Origin: Peronospora farinosa
Lineage: Eukaryota; Oomycota; Peronosporomycetes; Peronosporales; Peronosporaceae
DNA: 64,000 nucleotides
Assembly: GCA_947646735.1 (NCBI GenBank)
Contig: CANTFK010000107.1
Coordinates: 124,001 to 188,000 of the forward strand
Reading direction: 5' to 3'
Every line of letters starts with the position of its first letter. The stretch's first letter is position 1. Position numbers and translations under genes: made by a program. The notes under the pieces are model-generated. The model searched no databases, was not told the origin of the DNA, and saw only the letters and a list, made by a program, of their open reading frames with translations. Below are positions 41,421 through 52,288 of this stretch, in pieces.

Positions 41421-44400
41421 ATGTGTCCCATCAAAGAACAAGCGATGACCCAAGACGCCGACGCGCAGGTTCAAGCGCTGGCGCAACTCCACGATCTCCA
41501 GCGACATTACACTGCGCGTCAGTCTCTACGTACTGCCAATAGTGCTGTCAACGTCGCGTCTGTGCGTGCCCAGCTCTCCAGTCTAAAGCTCAAATCGGAT
41601 ATAAAACGGTCATCCGCATTTGTAAAAAAGTTGCGCGTGTTGTCCGAATGTAACGCGGACTCGTTGTTGCGCGAGGCAGCCGAGCTGAACCTTACACGCT
41701 ATGTGAGTGAATGTGTTGCAGCGTTAGCTGATGCACCACTTAAACTTGTGGATCTAGGAGCTGCTGTTAAAGTGGCATCATTGTTACATCAACGTTACGA
41801 TGAATTTGCACCTGGAATCGTCCGTGCATTAGTCAGCAGCTTTGAAGCCTCTTACACTTCAGATGATAGGAACAAGATGCTTAAACGTCGTCTTACTCTT
41901 CGCTTATTAAGCGAACTCTATCTAGTTGGTGTCTTTGATGATGTCCAGGCTATTGCACAGATTATCCAGAGAGTGGCACGCCGAGAACAGCCAGCGATGA
42001 AGAAAAACAAAAGTACTATGTCTTCAAGTAGTACTATCTCAGGAACCTCTTCTTCTTCTTCGTCACAGCAATTGGAAGTGCCATTGCTCGTGAGCTTTGC
42101 CAAATCAGTTGGTGTTGACTTTCTCGGTGTTCAGCCCAAGAAATACAAAGAAATGGAGAAATTACTGGAAAATAATCAAGAGTTTGTCAAATTTGTGAAC
42201 AATCAGACGTCAGTAGTACCCAAAACTGTACAGATTGAGTGTCTCAATTGCTATCTTGAAGCATACGAAAAGATCTGCAAGTTTTACTTGGCACAACATA
42301 CAACGTTTCTGAAACTTGATGCAAGGAATGAAAAAGAAGAAGCCAATCGGGGAGAAGTGACGGACGAACATGTGCAAGAGCTTAAGAATGCCAAGCTCTT
42401 GTTTGAGAAGTTGCAGACGAGCGTCAATTCACTGGCGGATGCGCTAGATCGAGAAGTACCACCACTGCCAGAGGAGGAGAAGGATGATGGGTCTGGTAGT
42501 GGAAATATTCTCATCTGGGAAGGTGGAGATGGCGGAGGACGTGAAGTGAGTCGTGACGGACCATTTGATGATGAAGCCACACGCTCATTTTATCAAGATT
42601 TGCCGGATCTATTGGATTTAGTGCCTGCGGTAGTGTTAGGACTCACCGAGGCCGATGTTGCCGAATTGAAGAAGAAGAAAGAGGCTTGTGCAGACGAAGA
42701 GGCAGAAACAGAACATGAGTCGGAAGAAGAAATCGAGGCCAATGCAGATGACGACGAGAAAGAAGGTGGGGATGTTGATGATGCACTGGACAGTCAAGAG
42801 GCTGTTGCGCTTAAGGATCCCGTAGTTAGTAATGCAGACGAGGAGGAAAGCAAGGTGAGGGAAGGAACGGATAATGCGAGTACAAATGTCACTACTGCTT
42901 CTTCGAGTGGAGCAACCAACAGCTATCACCATCAACTGGACGCATTTTTCGCTTCCCTTGAAGATTTGGTGAATCGAGATCGTTGCGATAAGGCGGCGGT
43001 CGAATTTTGCTACCGCAACTCAAAGGCAACAAGAAACCGACTCGTGAAGGCCCTGTATGCTGTGCCGCGGACCCATCTAGAGCTCTTGGCTCACTATTCG
43101 CGCCTCGTAGCCACACTGCAGAGCGTACTAAAGGAAGATATTGGGGGAGAGCTTGTGAACATGCTCGTGGGCGAATTTCATGGTCTGATTAAACGGCGCA
43201 ACCAGTTTCGTCTTGAATCAAAGATCAAAAACATCCGTTTTTTGGCAGAACTGGTGAAATTTCGGATCTGCCCACCGAATACAGGCTTTCGCTGTTTGCA
43301 AAAATGCTTCCAGGATTTCCAGGGGCATAACGTTCACGTCGCCACTACCTTTCTCGAGAACTGTGGCCGATTCTTGTACTGCTCAAAACACACGCATGTG
43401 CGCACGGTGAACTGCCTAAATGTCATGATGAGGCTCAAGGCAGCTAAGCATTTGGATCCACAGCTGGAGACTCTTGTGGAGAACGCGTACTACATGTGTA
43501 GGCCTCCTGAGCGTGTGGAGCGTCAAGTGAAACAGTACGACCCAATGTACTTGTTCCTAATTAAGGTGCTGTATGAAGATCTTAACGGCTCAAACGTCAA
43601 CAAGGTTGTGAAAACCCTTCGCCGGCTGCCATGGCAAGACAACAACACCTGTGCAATGGTCTTGAAAGCTTTGCTGAAGGTTACAAAAGGCAAGGTGATG
43701 CAGATGAAATGGATATGCGAGGTGGTGAAGGGTCTCTCCCGATATCATGATGAAGTGTTGGTGCTGCTTGTGGACGACGTGTTGGAGCATATTCGGTACG
43801 GATTGGAAATAAACGATTATCGCGATCACCAGCGTAGCCTGGGATATGTTAAGCTCTTAGGAGAGATTTACAACTGTGGTCTTGTGAGCATGAATGTGGT
43901 AGTGGAAACCCTGTATCTACTGATCAATCACTCGCACGATTTGCTGACATTGACACAGTACAGCAGCGACAAAATCGCATCAGCTCAGTTATTGGAGATG
44001 AAGAAGCGTTTTCTGCTTGTCCCTGACATGCGGTACGACCCTCGTGTACCAAGCGAAGTTGACGGCCCGAGTGAAGTGTTTCGCGTCCGTCTGGTCAGCG
44101 CCTTAATTGAGACCTGTAACGGCAGTGGAGCTTCAAGCGTGCCGATTAACAATGGTACTTTAAGCGAAAGAGGTATCTCTCGACCTCGCCTCGGGCGTTT
44201 CATGATCTTCTTTCAACGATATCTGTTCTCCAAGACAGATGTGCCGATGGAAACCGATTTTGTCGTGTTCGATCTGTTCGACATGCTAGCTAGCAGTCTG
44301 AAAGACCATTTTAAAAGGTTTGATACGTGGGAGGCGGTTGATGAGGCCGTCCGAGAGATTCTTTGCGGCGATTTGGAAGAAGCTGAGCGTCGGCTGTCGA

Positions 44401-45251
44401 AGAAGAATGCGGCATTGCTGATGGCCACCAATGGCCTCGAGAGCGTAGCAGAGGAGGGACCAATGTCACAGCCAGCAGATGATGACGAAGAGTTTTTCGA
44501 AGATGAAGAGGACGATTCGGACGACGACGACGACGATGATGATGAACATGAAGATGACTATCACGCTGAATGTGATGATGGTGATGAGGATGATGAAGAC
44601 GATGACGATGACGATGACGACGAGGAGGAGGAGGAGGAAGAAGACGAAGACGAAGACGAAGAGGAGCACTTTATAATCCACGACCGCATTCAGAAAGGTG
44701 AGGACGATGACGAGTTTGAGAAGGCGTTCAAGTCGATGATGCATGGGACCTCTGACACACGCAAGGCCTCGGCGAGAGTAAACGTAGACAAGATGGCTAT
44801 CCCCACCGTAGTGAAGAGCTCGGCTGCTTTTACGCCCGCAGGCTCTCGTGGAGTAATGTCTCTTGACTCAAACGGGTCCTCCGATGGAGTGGTGTTCCGC
44901 ATGCTCCGTCGCGGTAACAAAGGCAAAGTGGAGGCGCGCGCTTTAGTAGTGCCAGAAGAATCGTCTTTGGCTCAGCATAGCTACCGTCAGGAAAATGCTG
45001 GAAAGAAGGAACAGACCGAATTGAAGCGTCTTGTGCTGCAAAACATGGAGCGTGATGATTTTATGAGTGATGGACCTTCCAGTGAGGGCATTCCCAGTTT
45101 TGGTCCCGTTCCTCGCGCTAACGTGAACTACGGTAGTCAAGGAACAGGGCAGCAGGTCAGTGATGCTCGCATAGGATTTGGAGGTGGCAGTGAGTGGAAC
45201 AACGCAGAGTTTGGACTTCGTCGGGGCAAAGGATATCGTGGTGTGAAGTAG
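41421..45251 (+). CDS. UPF2: UPF2-like nonsense-mediated mRNA decay factor
   Basis: One exon, 1,276 aa from ATG 41421 (a second ATG at 41445). UPF2 bridges UPF1 and UPF3 on exon-junction complexes in the cytoplasm. Three MIF4G-type helical domains are recognisable: about residues 50-340 (SSAFVKKLRVL; LNLTRYVSECVAALADAPLK), about 503-700 (LDAFFASLEDLVNRDRCDKA; RFLAELVKFRICP) and about 705-990 (YDPMYLFLIKVLYEDLNGSN; LLGEIYNCGLVSMNVV; YFLFSKTDVPMETDF-like region). A long Asp/Glu tract (about residues 1020-1083, nt 44480-44670) follows, then the UPF1-binding segment (EFEKAFKSMMHGTSDTRKAS). A second acidic linker (about residues 410-490) separates MIF4G-1 and MIF4G-2. Length fits the family. Confidence 0.9.
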   Translation: MCPIKEQAMTQDADAQVQALAQLHDLQRHYTARQSLRTANSAVNVASVRAQLSSLKLKSDIKRSSAFVKKLRVLSECNADSLLREAAELNLTRYVSECVAALADAPLKLVDLGAAVKVASLLHQRYDEFAPGIVRALVSSFEASYTSDDRNKMLKRRLTLRLLSELYLVGVFDDVQAIAQIIQRVARREQPAMKKNKSTMSSSSTISGTSSSSSSQQLEVPLLVSFAKSVGVDFLGVQPKKYKEMEKLLENNQEFVKFVNNQTSVVPKTVQIECLNCYLEAYEKICKFYLAQHTTFLKLDARNEKEEANRGEVTDEHVQELKNAKLLFEKLQTSVNSLADALDREVPPLPEEEKDDGSGSGNILIWEGGDGGGREVSRDGPFDDEATRSFYQDLPDLLDLVPAVVLGLTEADVAELKKKKEACADEEAETEHESEEEIEANADDDEKEGGDVDDALDSQEAVALKDPVVSNADEEESKVREGTDNASTNVTTASSSGATNSYHHQLDAFFASLEDLVNRDRCDKAAVEFCYRNSKATRNRLVKALYAVPRTHLELLAHYSRLVATLQSVLKEDIGGELVNMLVGEFHGLIKRRNQFRLESKIKNIRFLAELVKFRICPPNTGFRCLQKCFQDFQGHNVHVATTFLENCGRFLYCSKHTHVRTVNCLNVMMRLKAAKHLDPQLETLVENAYYMCRPPERVERQVKQYDPMYLFLIKVLYEDLNGSNVNKVVKTLRRLPWQDNNTCAMVLKALLKVTKGKVMQMKWICEVVKGLSRYHDEVLVLLVDDVLEHIRYGLEINDYRDHQRSLGYVKLLGEIYNCGLVSMNVVVETLYLLINHSHDLLTLTQYSSDKIASAQLLEMKKRFLLVPDMRYDPRVPSEVDGPSEVFRVRLVSALIETCNGSGASSVPINNGTLSERGISRPRLGRFMIFFQRYLFSKTDVPMETDFVVFDLFDMLASSLKDHFKRFDTWEAVDEAVREILCGDLEEAERRLSKKNAALLMATNGLESVAEEGPMSQPADDDEEFFEDEEDDSDDDDDDDDEHEDDYHAECDDGDEDDEDDDDDDDDEEEEEEEDEDEDEEEHFIIHDRIQKGEDDDEFEKAFKSMMHGTSDTRKASARVNVDKMAIPTVVKSSAAFTPAGSRGVMSLDSNGSSDGVVFRMLRRGNKGKVEARALVVPEESSLAQHSYRQENAGKKEQTELKRLVLQNMERDDFMSDGPSSEGIPSFGPVPRANVNYGSQGTGQQVSDARIGFGGGSEWNNAEFGLRRGKGYRGVK

Positions 45252-45863
45252 GGACTATTTTTTGTCTGCAGCAGATGGACTGGAATTGGTGGATGCATAA
45301 GCGACCTTTTGGGTCTTACCAATAACGAGCGATACGAGTTTGAAACAAGCACCTCACGCGTGGAAACTAGGAGTTACGACTTCGGCGAAATGGCGGAATT
45401 TCTGGAGTAAGAAAGTCAAAAAACCGGCGAAAGCTAGCACTTATGACTTACCATTCGAGGTTTCTACCATCTTATACGGACATGAGTAGTAGCAAGAAGA
45501 GCATAAGAACGAGCGTTGTGAATAACCTGTTCGATGAGCGAGGAGGTATTCTTATTAGTATATAACTTTGGAAGGCAAAGGGACATAAGGATATTTGAAA
45601 TGATGATTTGTTTTGCACGTGGAAGTCTCTTGATGTGGCAGTTATATAAGAATGATGGAAGAAGCGAGTCGTGTATATAAACTTAACATGTTTACAACAA
45701 GCTGCTTGAGAAATTCAAATGGTGTGCTTCATTAGTAAGCAGTTAACATCTATAGTGTAGCACAAGTGTCTCTTATCAACGATGGTAGATGGAAGCAAAT
45801 CAACTGCTAGACGCCGCGAGTTACAAACAGTTCTTAGCACGCAGGAAGAGGCTTGCCACGCGT
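45252..45863. other. Intergenic stretch between UPF2 and the elicitin gene
   Basis: About 610 bp between two convergent genes, with no supported gene or repeat. Confidence 0.5.
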
Positions 45864-46268
45864 TTACCCCTCATAAGCATGCACACCAAAATGATCGTTC
45901 GTCTTGCATTTTGAATCAAAAGTGGAAGTCATTTCGAGGATGTTGACCTTCAAATTGGACGTAGGAATTAGCACCTTGCAGTCAACCGGGCCTAGTGCCT
46001 TGATTTTGTCAATGAGCATTACGCATTCCTTCGCAGCACACATTTCCTTGGTCTTTTTTTCCGATGGCAAACTCGTTGACGACATAAAGTTGTAATTCGT
46101 TTTCTTGGAGCACGTATCAAGGTTAACATCCGAGAGCATAGGCGACAGGATTAAATAGGATTTTTGAGTTTCTTCTGGCATGCAATCCATCTGACTGTAG
46201 GTCTTCTCGGCGTACACTGAAGAGATGATGGAAAGAGCGGCGACAGCAAACGTGAAGTACGTGTTCAT
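45864..46268 (-). CDS. Elicitin-like secreted protein
   Basis: 134 aa. A clear signal peptide (residues 1-20, MNTYFTFAVAALSIISSVYA) precedes a domain of about 100 aa with six cysteines in elicitin-like spacing (DC, TC, MC, EC, DC, KC). The sequence is highly diverged from canonical elicitins and belongs with elicitin-like proteins, whose canonical members bind sterols that these sterol-auxotrophic organisms take from outside. The tail after the sixth Cys is only a dozen residues, with no GPI-anchor signal, so free secretion is expected. The ATG at 46268 is chosen because it starts the signal peptide and lies 45 bp below a perfect oomycete core promoter. Alternative: another small Cys-rich secreted protein. 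Confidence 0.8.
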   Translation of the reverse strand: MNTYFTFAVAALSIISSVYAEKTYSQMDCMPEETQKSYLILSPMLSDVNLDTCSKKTNYNFMSSTSLPSEKKTKEMCAAKECVMLIDKIKALGPVDCKVLIPTSNLKVNILEMTSTFDSKCKTNDHFGVHAYEG

Positions 46269-46312
46269 CTTGTGGGGTGAAGGAGAGTTTCTGAAGGAAG
46301 GAACTTGAGGAA

Positions 46313-46331
46313 GGCAAATTGCAGAATGAGC
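46313..46331 (-). promoter_or_regulatory. Oomycete Inr + FPR core promoter of the elicitin-like gene
   Basis: GCTCATTCTGCAATTTGCC on the minus strand fits the oomycete consensus GCTCATTYYNCAWTTT. It contains the initiator (TCATTCT) followed directly by the flanking promoter region (GCAATTTGCC). It predicts a 5' UTR of about 50-60 nt. Confidence 0.85.
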
Positions 46332-48965
46332 ATTGTTCGAGACGAAGCTGGCAGACTCGAGGTACAAAAAGCGAAACTTTTAAAAAGCACGATGCTGCTG
46401 CAGCACTGGCCACGAGAAGGGAAAGAAAAATGAAGCAGTTGCACGTTCACGTCTGCAAGCATATCATCAACGGACAAAAGCGGGGGGAAAAGATCCCTAG
46501 TTTCGTTGTCTAAGCACTGGAAAACACCATTGGCACAGTCTTTTCGTTCGGTTTCTGCCCTCTTTCAGTGCTGCAGACCGCCGTGCAGTGGAAACTGACC
46601 CCCACTCATCGCGAGTTTCATGCAGAAACGAGTGAGTGTATCCCTGAAACCAGATTTAGGATCAGAAGTCTGCAAGGAAGTAACGAGGTTCGTAAAAATA
46701 CCGTGACACCTCGCTTCCAAGTCATTAGCAAATCTTAGAAGAGCAATAATGGCTGGCTCAGAACCGACACTAGTAAGACATGTTTTTCGAAAGCACTTGC
46801 ATAGACAAACAGTGACTTAAAAATAATAATCAGATCTTTAGAAATGTAAAGGGCACAGTCTCAGGGATCGCTTCGTTGTAAGGAAAACCATCTCGCTCTT
46901 TTCACTATATTTGCCCGTGTCAAAATGTTAGAAACTTTTCCCGGTAACCGCTACACTAACTTCAAGCTTTCGATTGGTTAATCACTTCAAGTTTAAAAAA
47001 CTGGAGGGATCCAGATCAGGTGTGTAATCTAGTGTAGTACCGGTATTATCTGATTCGAAGTCCCGCTGCATCCGACGAAATGAACGAAGTTTAGGACTCC
47101 AAACAACTAAAAGAGGACCAAATTGAGCCTTTAAAAGTAGTGTTTTCCCTTTAGTAACAGTTACAACAACACCCAATGTATTCTTATTCCTATCTTCGGC
47201 ACAAAGTGCTGCGATTTTCGCTTGCAAGTACGCGATCAGCTGTAAGATGATCTCTATTTGGAATTCGAACGGGATGGAGAATGATTGCTGAGATCATTGC
47301 ATAATGAAGAACAAAATGATGGTCTTACTAAACATGGCTACAATTGCACAAATTATCGAAAAATTTCATGATATTCTCAAGTTCATGATTGTTGTCTTAT
47401 AGTACCATGATCGTACTGACGTAAATAGAGATAATACCAATTCCATATAAGTAGGGCAGAGTATCACGTAGATATCCGACAGATGGAACAAAGTCAAGTA
47501 AGACAAGTTTTGGCCACGTCGGTTCTGGAATTAACCTTCGAGATGCGTAAATAGGAGGGCATGCGCAAGGCGCGGAGAGCTGAATTTACAGTGTTACGAG
47601 TTACCATTAAAATACGAGATGTCGATAAAACATTGCAGCTGTGTTCTTTACATTCGCACTTGCATTAAATTACACATCTGGTCTGTGACTTGTCTGTCGC
47701 AAGCACATTTATGTATGAATATATTTATGCATCACCACCGGCCAGTATCTTTTCCTGGTCTGCTGTCCGCATTATCGGTGGCCGCGCGAGATATATGCCC
47801 AAGACATGACCCCATCCTGGTCGGGTGGGGTAAAGCCCTCCCGGAAGGCTTAAGTTAGCTTGAGCTAGCTCGGTGCTAGCTCAGGCCTTTGACGGATGCT
47901 TTCGCGGCATCCGTTAGTTTTTGACGGTCCTCTTTCTCGACACACCTCTCTCTTGCTCCTCTCACCCCTAGCCGCCAGTCAAGCCGCCACGATGTACGCC
48001 GCCACGCTCGAAGTCCCGAAGTCTTGGCATCTCCGCTTAATTACGCTGGCGTAATCCTTTGTTCTCGGTGCAAGCAACAAGAGACCCTCCCAGGGTTAGA
48101 CCTGTTGACAAGATAGACATCCAAGGGATTCAAGGAAGGAACCTACCGCTGGACATCGCCGTTGACTGGCCCCAGACTGTATTTCGTTCGTCTGTGTACA
48201 CAGGATCGTGCAGCTTGGAAGGTCTTTAGCGCGGCGCTTATAGCGCGCGCTGCTTACTGGACCCTGGCGAGAGTAGAGACAGATGGAGAGAGTGAGAAAT
48301 AATCCGACGCATGTAGAAGTTGAGCCACTTTGGTGGCAAGACGGCTCGGTAACGCGTTTACATACATACATTTACACATTACTATACACATTTTGTACTT
48401 ATAATCATATTCAGCCCTTAACTATCTCCACATGGCGACAATAGTGAGCCTTAAGAAGCAGTTGCCGTTCCTCGTACGTGCCGCAGCGCGGGTTTAGCGA
48501 CTCGGTTGCGTACATACAGTTGACGTAACGTTGCCCACTTATTTGGCGCTGAGACATAGCTCAAACATCGCTTCGCGCAATAAGAACCCTGTTCGGATAT
48601 ATTAATACTTTCCCGCCAGCATACCAGCGGCAGCTACAATGCATTTGAATAGCGAATAAACAAGTCCAAGACTTAAGCAATGTTAGCCGCTGTGTCTGCA
48701 GCACCATCAAGCATTTGCTTTATTGTTCCAGTGCTGAACATCTAACATGTTGCTGGGCTGAGCCAAGGACAAGATGTTCTAGAGCATGTGCCAGCTTTGA
48801 GCTCTTGCAATTTCTGGTATAATTGATACGCGCTGAGGCAGCTAGAGAAACGACGACAGGTGCTAAAAGCGCCGCGTTTCTGTGTGCGGACGGTGGCGCA
48901 CCTGTAAACGAGTGTTGTACCCGTTGTAGGCGCTGGACGGAACGCTGGCTGCAAGACAGGCTTCC
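46332..48965. other. Gene-poor stretch with a possible LTR remnant (about 47.75-48.43 kb)
   Basis: No convincing gene in 2.6 kb. The segment ending CTATCTCCACA (about 48434) followed by TGGCGACAATAGTGAG looks like an LTR end followed by a primer-binding site, so part of 47.75-48.43 kb may be a solo or partial LTR; no second copy is in the window. An 81-aa minus frame at 46982-47227 is unsupported. Confidence 0.35.
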
Positions 48966-50303
48966 CCTGTAGCTCTTGTGATTTGATGTTTTACCAATAT
49001 GTGTGGGAACAGACTGTCTATTTGCCGTTATGGCTTACAAGATATTTGAAAGTCCGCAGCCATTCTAGTACCCAGGAGATGCTTACGAGGGCTGTGCAGT
49101 GCCGGTTGACGATGGTCTCCTCACAAATTTCCGTTGCTAGGGGAGGTAGAAGCCCATTACTCACATCCCTATCTCTTTGTGGTTCCTCGATAGTGACCAT
49201 TCGGAGTTGGCGAAGAAGGACGTGTTTGATTTCTGCTACCTCTTGCTACGTCAACGCACGTTCGTGCTAATGGATACGTCGGTTCCGCTGAATCCGGAGC
49301 GTGTTTACGCAGACGGAGCAAGCTATTTGCCATATTATTTCCAGGCCCGGCCATCGATGTCAGCGTTGTCGGGAAACACGTGCGTGATAGCCGCCCGCAC
49401 TCTCGGAGGTAGCTCCGGTGCCGAACGCGATAATGCTGCCTGTTTGTACAAAACCATTTGAGCAAATGACGAACCTACGTTTTGTAAAGCCGTCCAACTT
49501 GAACCTTCTGGCTTTTGATACGTACAATGTAGAACAAACGATGTCTTTAACACCGAAAGTAAATGAAGTAGCACCACAACCAAACATGAAATTTGTCATG
49601 CACATAACATTCCACAGTGGCTGTGGCTTTCTTTTTGCGCATGTACTATCCAGATCATACATAGACGGGAAATCACTACCGTCCTGTCCATCTGACCTCA
49701 TCAGCTCAAACGTCAAGTTAATATGAGTGGATTTACTCGGACATGCTGCTCACAATAACTTGATAGGTTGATAAGATCATTCAACATCAGTCAAATTCCT
49801 ACTATGCGCTTTGTTTAACAAATGCGCTAGCAAATGCACCACAGTATGACACCCAACACCAGCTTAATTTCCTTGAAACCAACCTGTCGACATTCATTAT
49901 CCATAAAGAATGTAAACACTGTTTTTGTCCCACGTATTGGCGATAATGATACGGTTCGCGATGTGCTCGGTCCCTTGGGATACTTCCGCGATACAGCTAG
50001 AAAGGTTACTATCCAAGAGCCAGGCGAGTTTGACGGTATTGATGTCTGCCCTTCCAACATGCAAGAGTCCGACAGCCAGTCAAGGTCACAAACAGCCTCC
50101 CCACTTTACATTTTGCCTGTAACGCACACGACCACGACAATGCTGATTATTACCGCGCTGATCGTATGGTCAGCTGCAAGCGCGGCATCCGTGATGCCTG
50201 TGCATGCCATCCGCAGCGCACACAAGTCCACTACATGGAATGTGACGAACACTCCCATCTCGGGCTCCAGCGTGAGCATGGATTCGAATTACTACAGCTC
50301 CGA
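48966..50303 (+). repeat. 1.3-kb duplicated unit, copy 2 (inverted relative to 10624-11951)
   Basis: Matches copy 1 in reverse with scattered substitutions and small indels. It ends inside the effector's coding start, at CTCCGA, where a short palindromic repeat and the LTR of the 50385 element take over. Confidence 0.85.
49177..49461 (+). pseudogene. Conserved reading frame in the duplicated unit, unknown, copy 2
   Basis: A 94-aa frame whose first 45 or so residues match 11478-11744, diverging afterwards through indels. The following frame 49418-49726 and the piece starting TPNTSLISLKPT near 49849 are also kept in both copies. Together they may be exons of a decayed gene upstream of the effector. 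No family recognised. Confidence 0.35.
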
Positions 50304-50340
50304 TCCGATACTTATTATTAGTACCGCGATCCGATACTAA
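50140..50340 (+). pseudogene. Truncated N-terminus of the WY effector (second copy)
   Basis: Starts MLIITALIVWSAASAASV, the same signal peptide and following 30 residues as the 10787 gene with a few substitutions. The match is lost just before the EER position. The frame then runs 12 codons through junction repeat sequence to a stop. No WY domain remains. Confidence 0.85.
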
Positions 50341-50384
50341 TTATTTAGTACCGCGATCCAATACTAATTATTAGTACCACGATT
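50301..50384. repeat. Three copies of a 27-nt palindromic unit at the effector/LTR junction
   Basis: Units resembling CGATCCGATACTAATTATTA followed by GTACCG occur three times with small changes. The core TACTAATTATTAGTA is almost palindromic. It lies exactly between the truncated effector and the LTR start at 50385. Confidence 0.8.
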
Positions 50385-50839
50385 TTAATGGGGCACCCTC
50401 CGACTATACTGATAAGAGTATAGTCTACTTTCACTTATTACAGTGAAAGCAGGTGCCTAAATTGCCTCACGTACACGTGAGCAGAGGAAGGGAATCAATT
50501 AAACAAACGCTTAGAAGTAGGGAAAAAGAGAACTGTATTTAATATAGTTAACTATCTAATACAACTAATCTGTTATAACCTATGTTAACTATATTAAACT
50601 ACAACTATGTATGTTGATAACTTGCCCTCCACTCATTGGGCGCGTTCATCGGTCATTGGTCAGCGCGTTGGTTGATATGATGGCCCATCTCAATCAATGA
50701 TAGGGCATCTCCAACTTCAAGGAGATATAGGACAATATTATAAGAAAAGAAAATATTGTCAAATATTATTAGTTATAATAATATTTTATTGACACTTCAT
50801 ATAAGTGTCAATATTATGTAACGGGCTCACCCCGTTACA
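50385..50839 (-). repeat. 3' LTR of the 50385-57125 element
   Basis: 455 nt; ends CCCGTTACA at 50839, followed by the pyrimidine run CACCCCCCCT (the polypurine tract of the minus strand). Contains perfect hairpins, for example TTGACACTT/AAGTGTCAA (50789-50811). Confidence 0.9.
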
Positions 50840-50937
50840 TCACCCCCCCTCAACCAACAGTCACATTAGTGACTGTTTAGTGACTATGGGAAAGGAGCAC
50901 TTGTTGGGTTTTCTATTATTCCAACAATTTTCACGCT

Positions 50938-51753
50938 ATGACTAAGTCAATGCGCGTCGCTGCTAAGGCAGCTATGAGCTCGGCTGCACGCCTGTGTGCA
51001 GCCGCTACTGAGGCTTCACAGCCTCAGCCAGCAGACACATTAGTGTCTGCTGGAAGTCAACATCAGCCTGCAACGCCTGTTGCAGGTTCACGTAGCGCTT
51101 CGCCACGTGAAGATGTTAACCCAGAGTTAGTCGTTGACTACTCTGGTGAGTCGGATGACGCATCCGACTCAAAGCCACCTGTGTCACTCCCGGGCTCTCC
51201 CCGGGGTGATACCTCGTCGTCGAATGTTACGAAGAGGGATCGTGGTACATTGAGTGAATCAATGTACCGTGAAATGTTCGGGTCGTCTGATGTATCAGAC
51301 GAATCGCCAAACGAGTCGAAGGATATTGACTCGAATGGGGACCGTAAGGGTGATGTCAGTGCTTCTACTGACATCAATGCTCATAGTGTCGGTACTTCTG
51401 TTGACACTAATGCTCGTGGTGTCAGTACTTCTGTTGACACCACGCAGGAGGCTTTAGACCGCAACGTATTGCGTCTTCCTCCTGATCGCAAGCCATGGAT
51501 GCTACCTAAGCATCTGCTTGATCGTTGGTCTGGAAAGACCAACGAACGGTTTCCCATACCGTTGTTTGATGCGTCAAAGCTTCATGGCCTTGACGCCAGT
51601 GCGAAGAACTTTTGCACTGAGAACGACTATTACATCGATGTGTTTCTTGAACATCGATGGTATGGCCCACACAAGAAGCGTGAGGCTGACGCGTTCCTCC
51701 AATATTGTAACGCGTTTATCACCAACGTTTTAAACGTTGGGAAAGAGGCTTGA
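50938..51753 (+). CDS. Antisense reading frame inside the gypsy element (271 aa)
   Basis: ATG 50938, intact to 51753, on the strand opposite gag-pol and just inside the 3' LTR. It encodes an Ala-rich start, a long Ser/Asp/Glu-rich low-complexity middle with a TSVDTNA-type repeat, and a more ordered C-terminal 75 residues (WMLPKHLLDRWSGKTNERFP; NDYYIDVFLEHRWYGPHKKR). No domain recognised. It is the cleanest of the three antisense frames and retains an ATG, which favours a real product. Its sequence is full of short perfect hairpins. Confidence 0.5.
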   Translation: MTKSMRVAAKAAMSSAARLCAAATEASQPQPADTLVSAGSQHQPATPVAGSRSASPREDVNPELVVDYSGESDDASDSKPPVSLPGSPRGDTSSSNVTKRDRGTLSESMYREMFGSSDVSDESPNESKDIDSNGDRKGDVSASTDINAHSVGTSVDTNARGVSTSVDTTQEALDRNVLRLPPDRKPWMLPKHLLDRWSGKTNERFPIPLFDASKLHGLDASAKNFCTENDYYIDVFLEHRWYGPHKKREADAFLQYCNAFITNVLNVGKEA

Positions 51754-52288
51754 TTTCAAAGACTTTATGCTAGCCGCAATAAGTTTGAGAAACGAAGTAC
51801 GTCCGGTGCATGCTATCGTTTGCACCGGTTATCTAGAGAGGCAGGCCTGTTATACCTCTCTTGGGGTGACCCATGCCCGGGGTGCCTGAGCACCTCGTCA
51901 AGAGCGCCTAAGGAGGCGTACCTCCTTACTGAGCCCTGATGGAGGGCTCGCATCTCTTCTGAAATGCGTGAAGGGATTGCTACTTTGCAATCCCTTTACG
52001 AGCGCGCTGGGCGTAAGTAGGGATTGCAAAGTAGCAACCCTTCACGAGCGCGCTGGGCGCTCGTTTTCCGATGGTCCTTCTTCACCATCGGGTGTCCCTT
52101 GTCGTACTGTTCGACAAGGCCCGAAACGTCGGCCATGAGTTGGGCCCGAGGTTACCAGCAAGCCGCCGAAGGCGGATAGCCACTCCACCGGACGAGATAA
52201 CTCGTCCGACGTCCCTTCACCTCGCGGTGATTTAGCAAGCGTTACACGAGGAAGCGCTTCCCACCATGAGAGTCCACCAGCGGGTGCG

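Noticed and set aside
46982..47227. 81-aa minus-strand frame
   Set aside because: No ATG context, domain or partner exon found.
47750..48434. Possible solo LTR ending before TGGCGACAATAG
   Set aside because: Only the PBS-like end is convincing; no second LTR copy in the window to define it.
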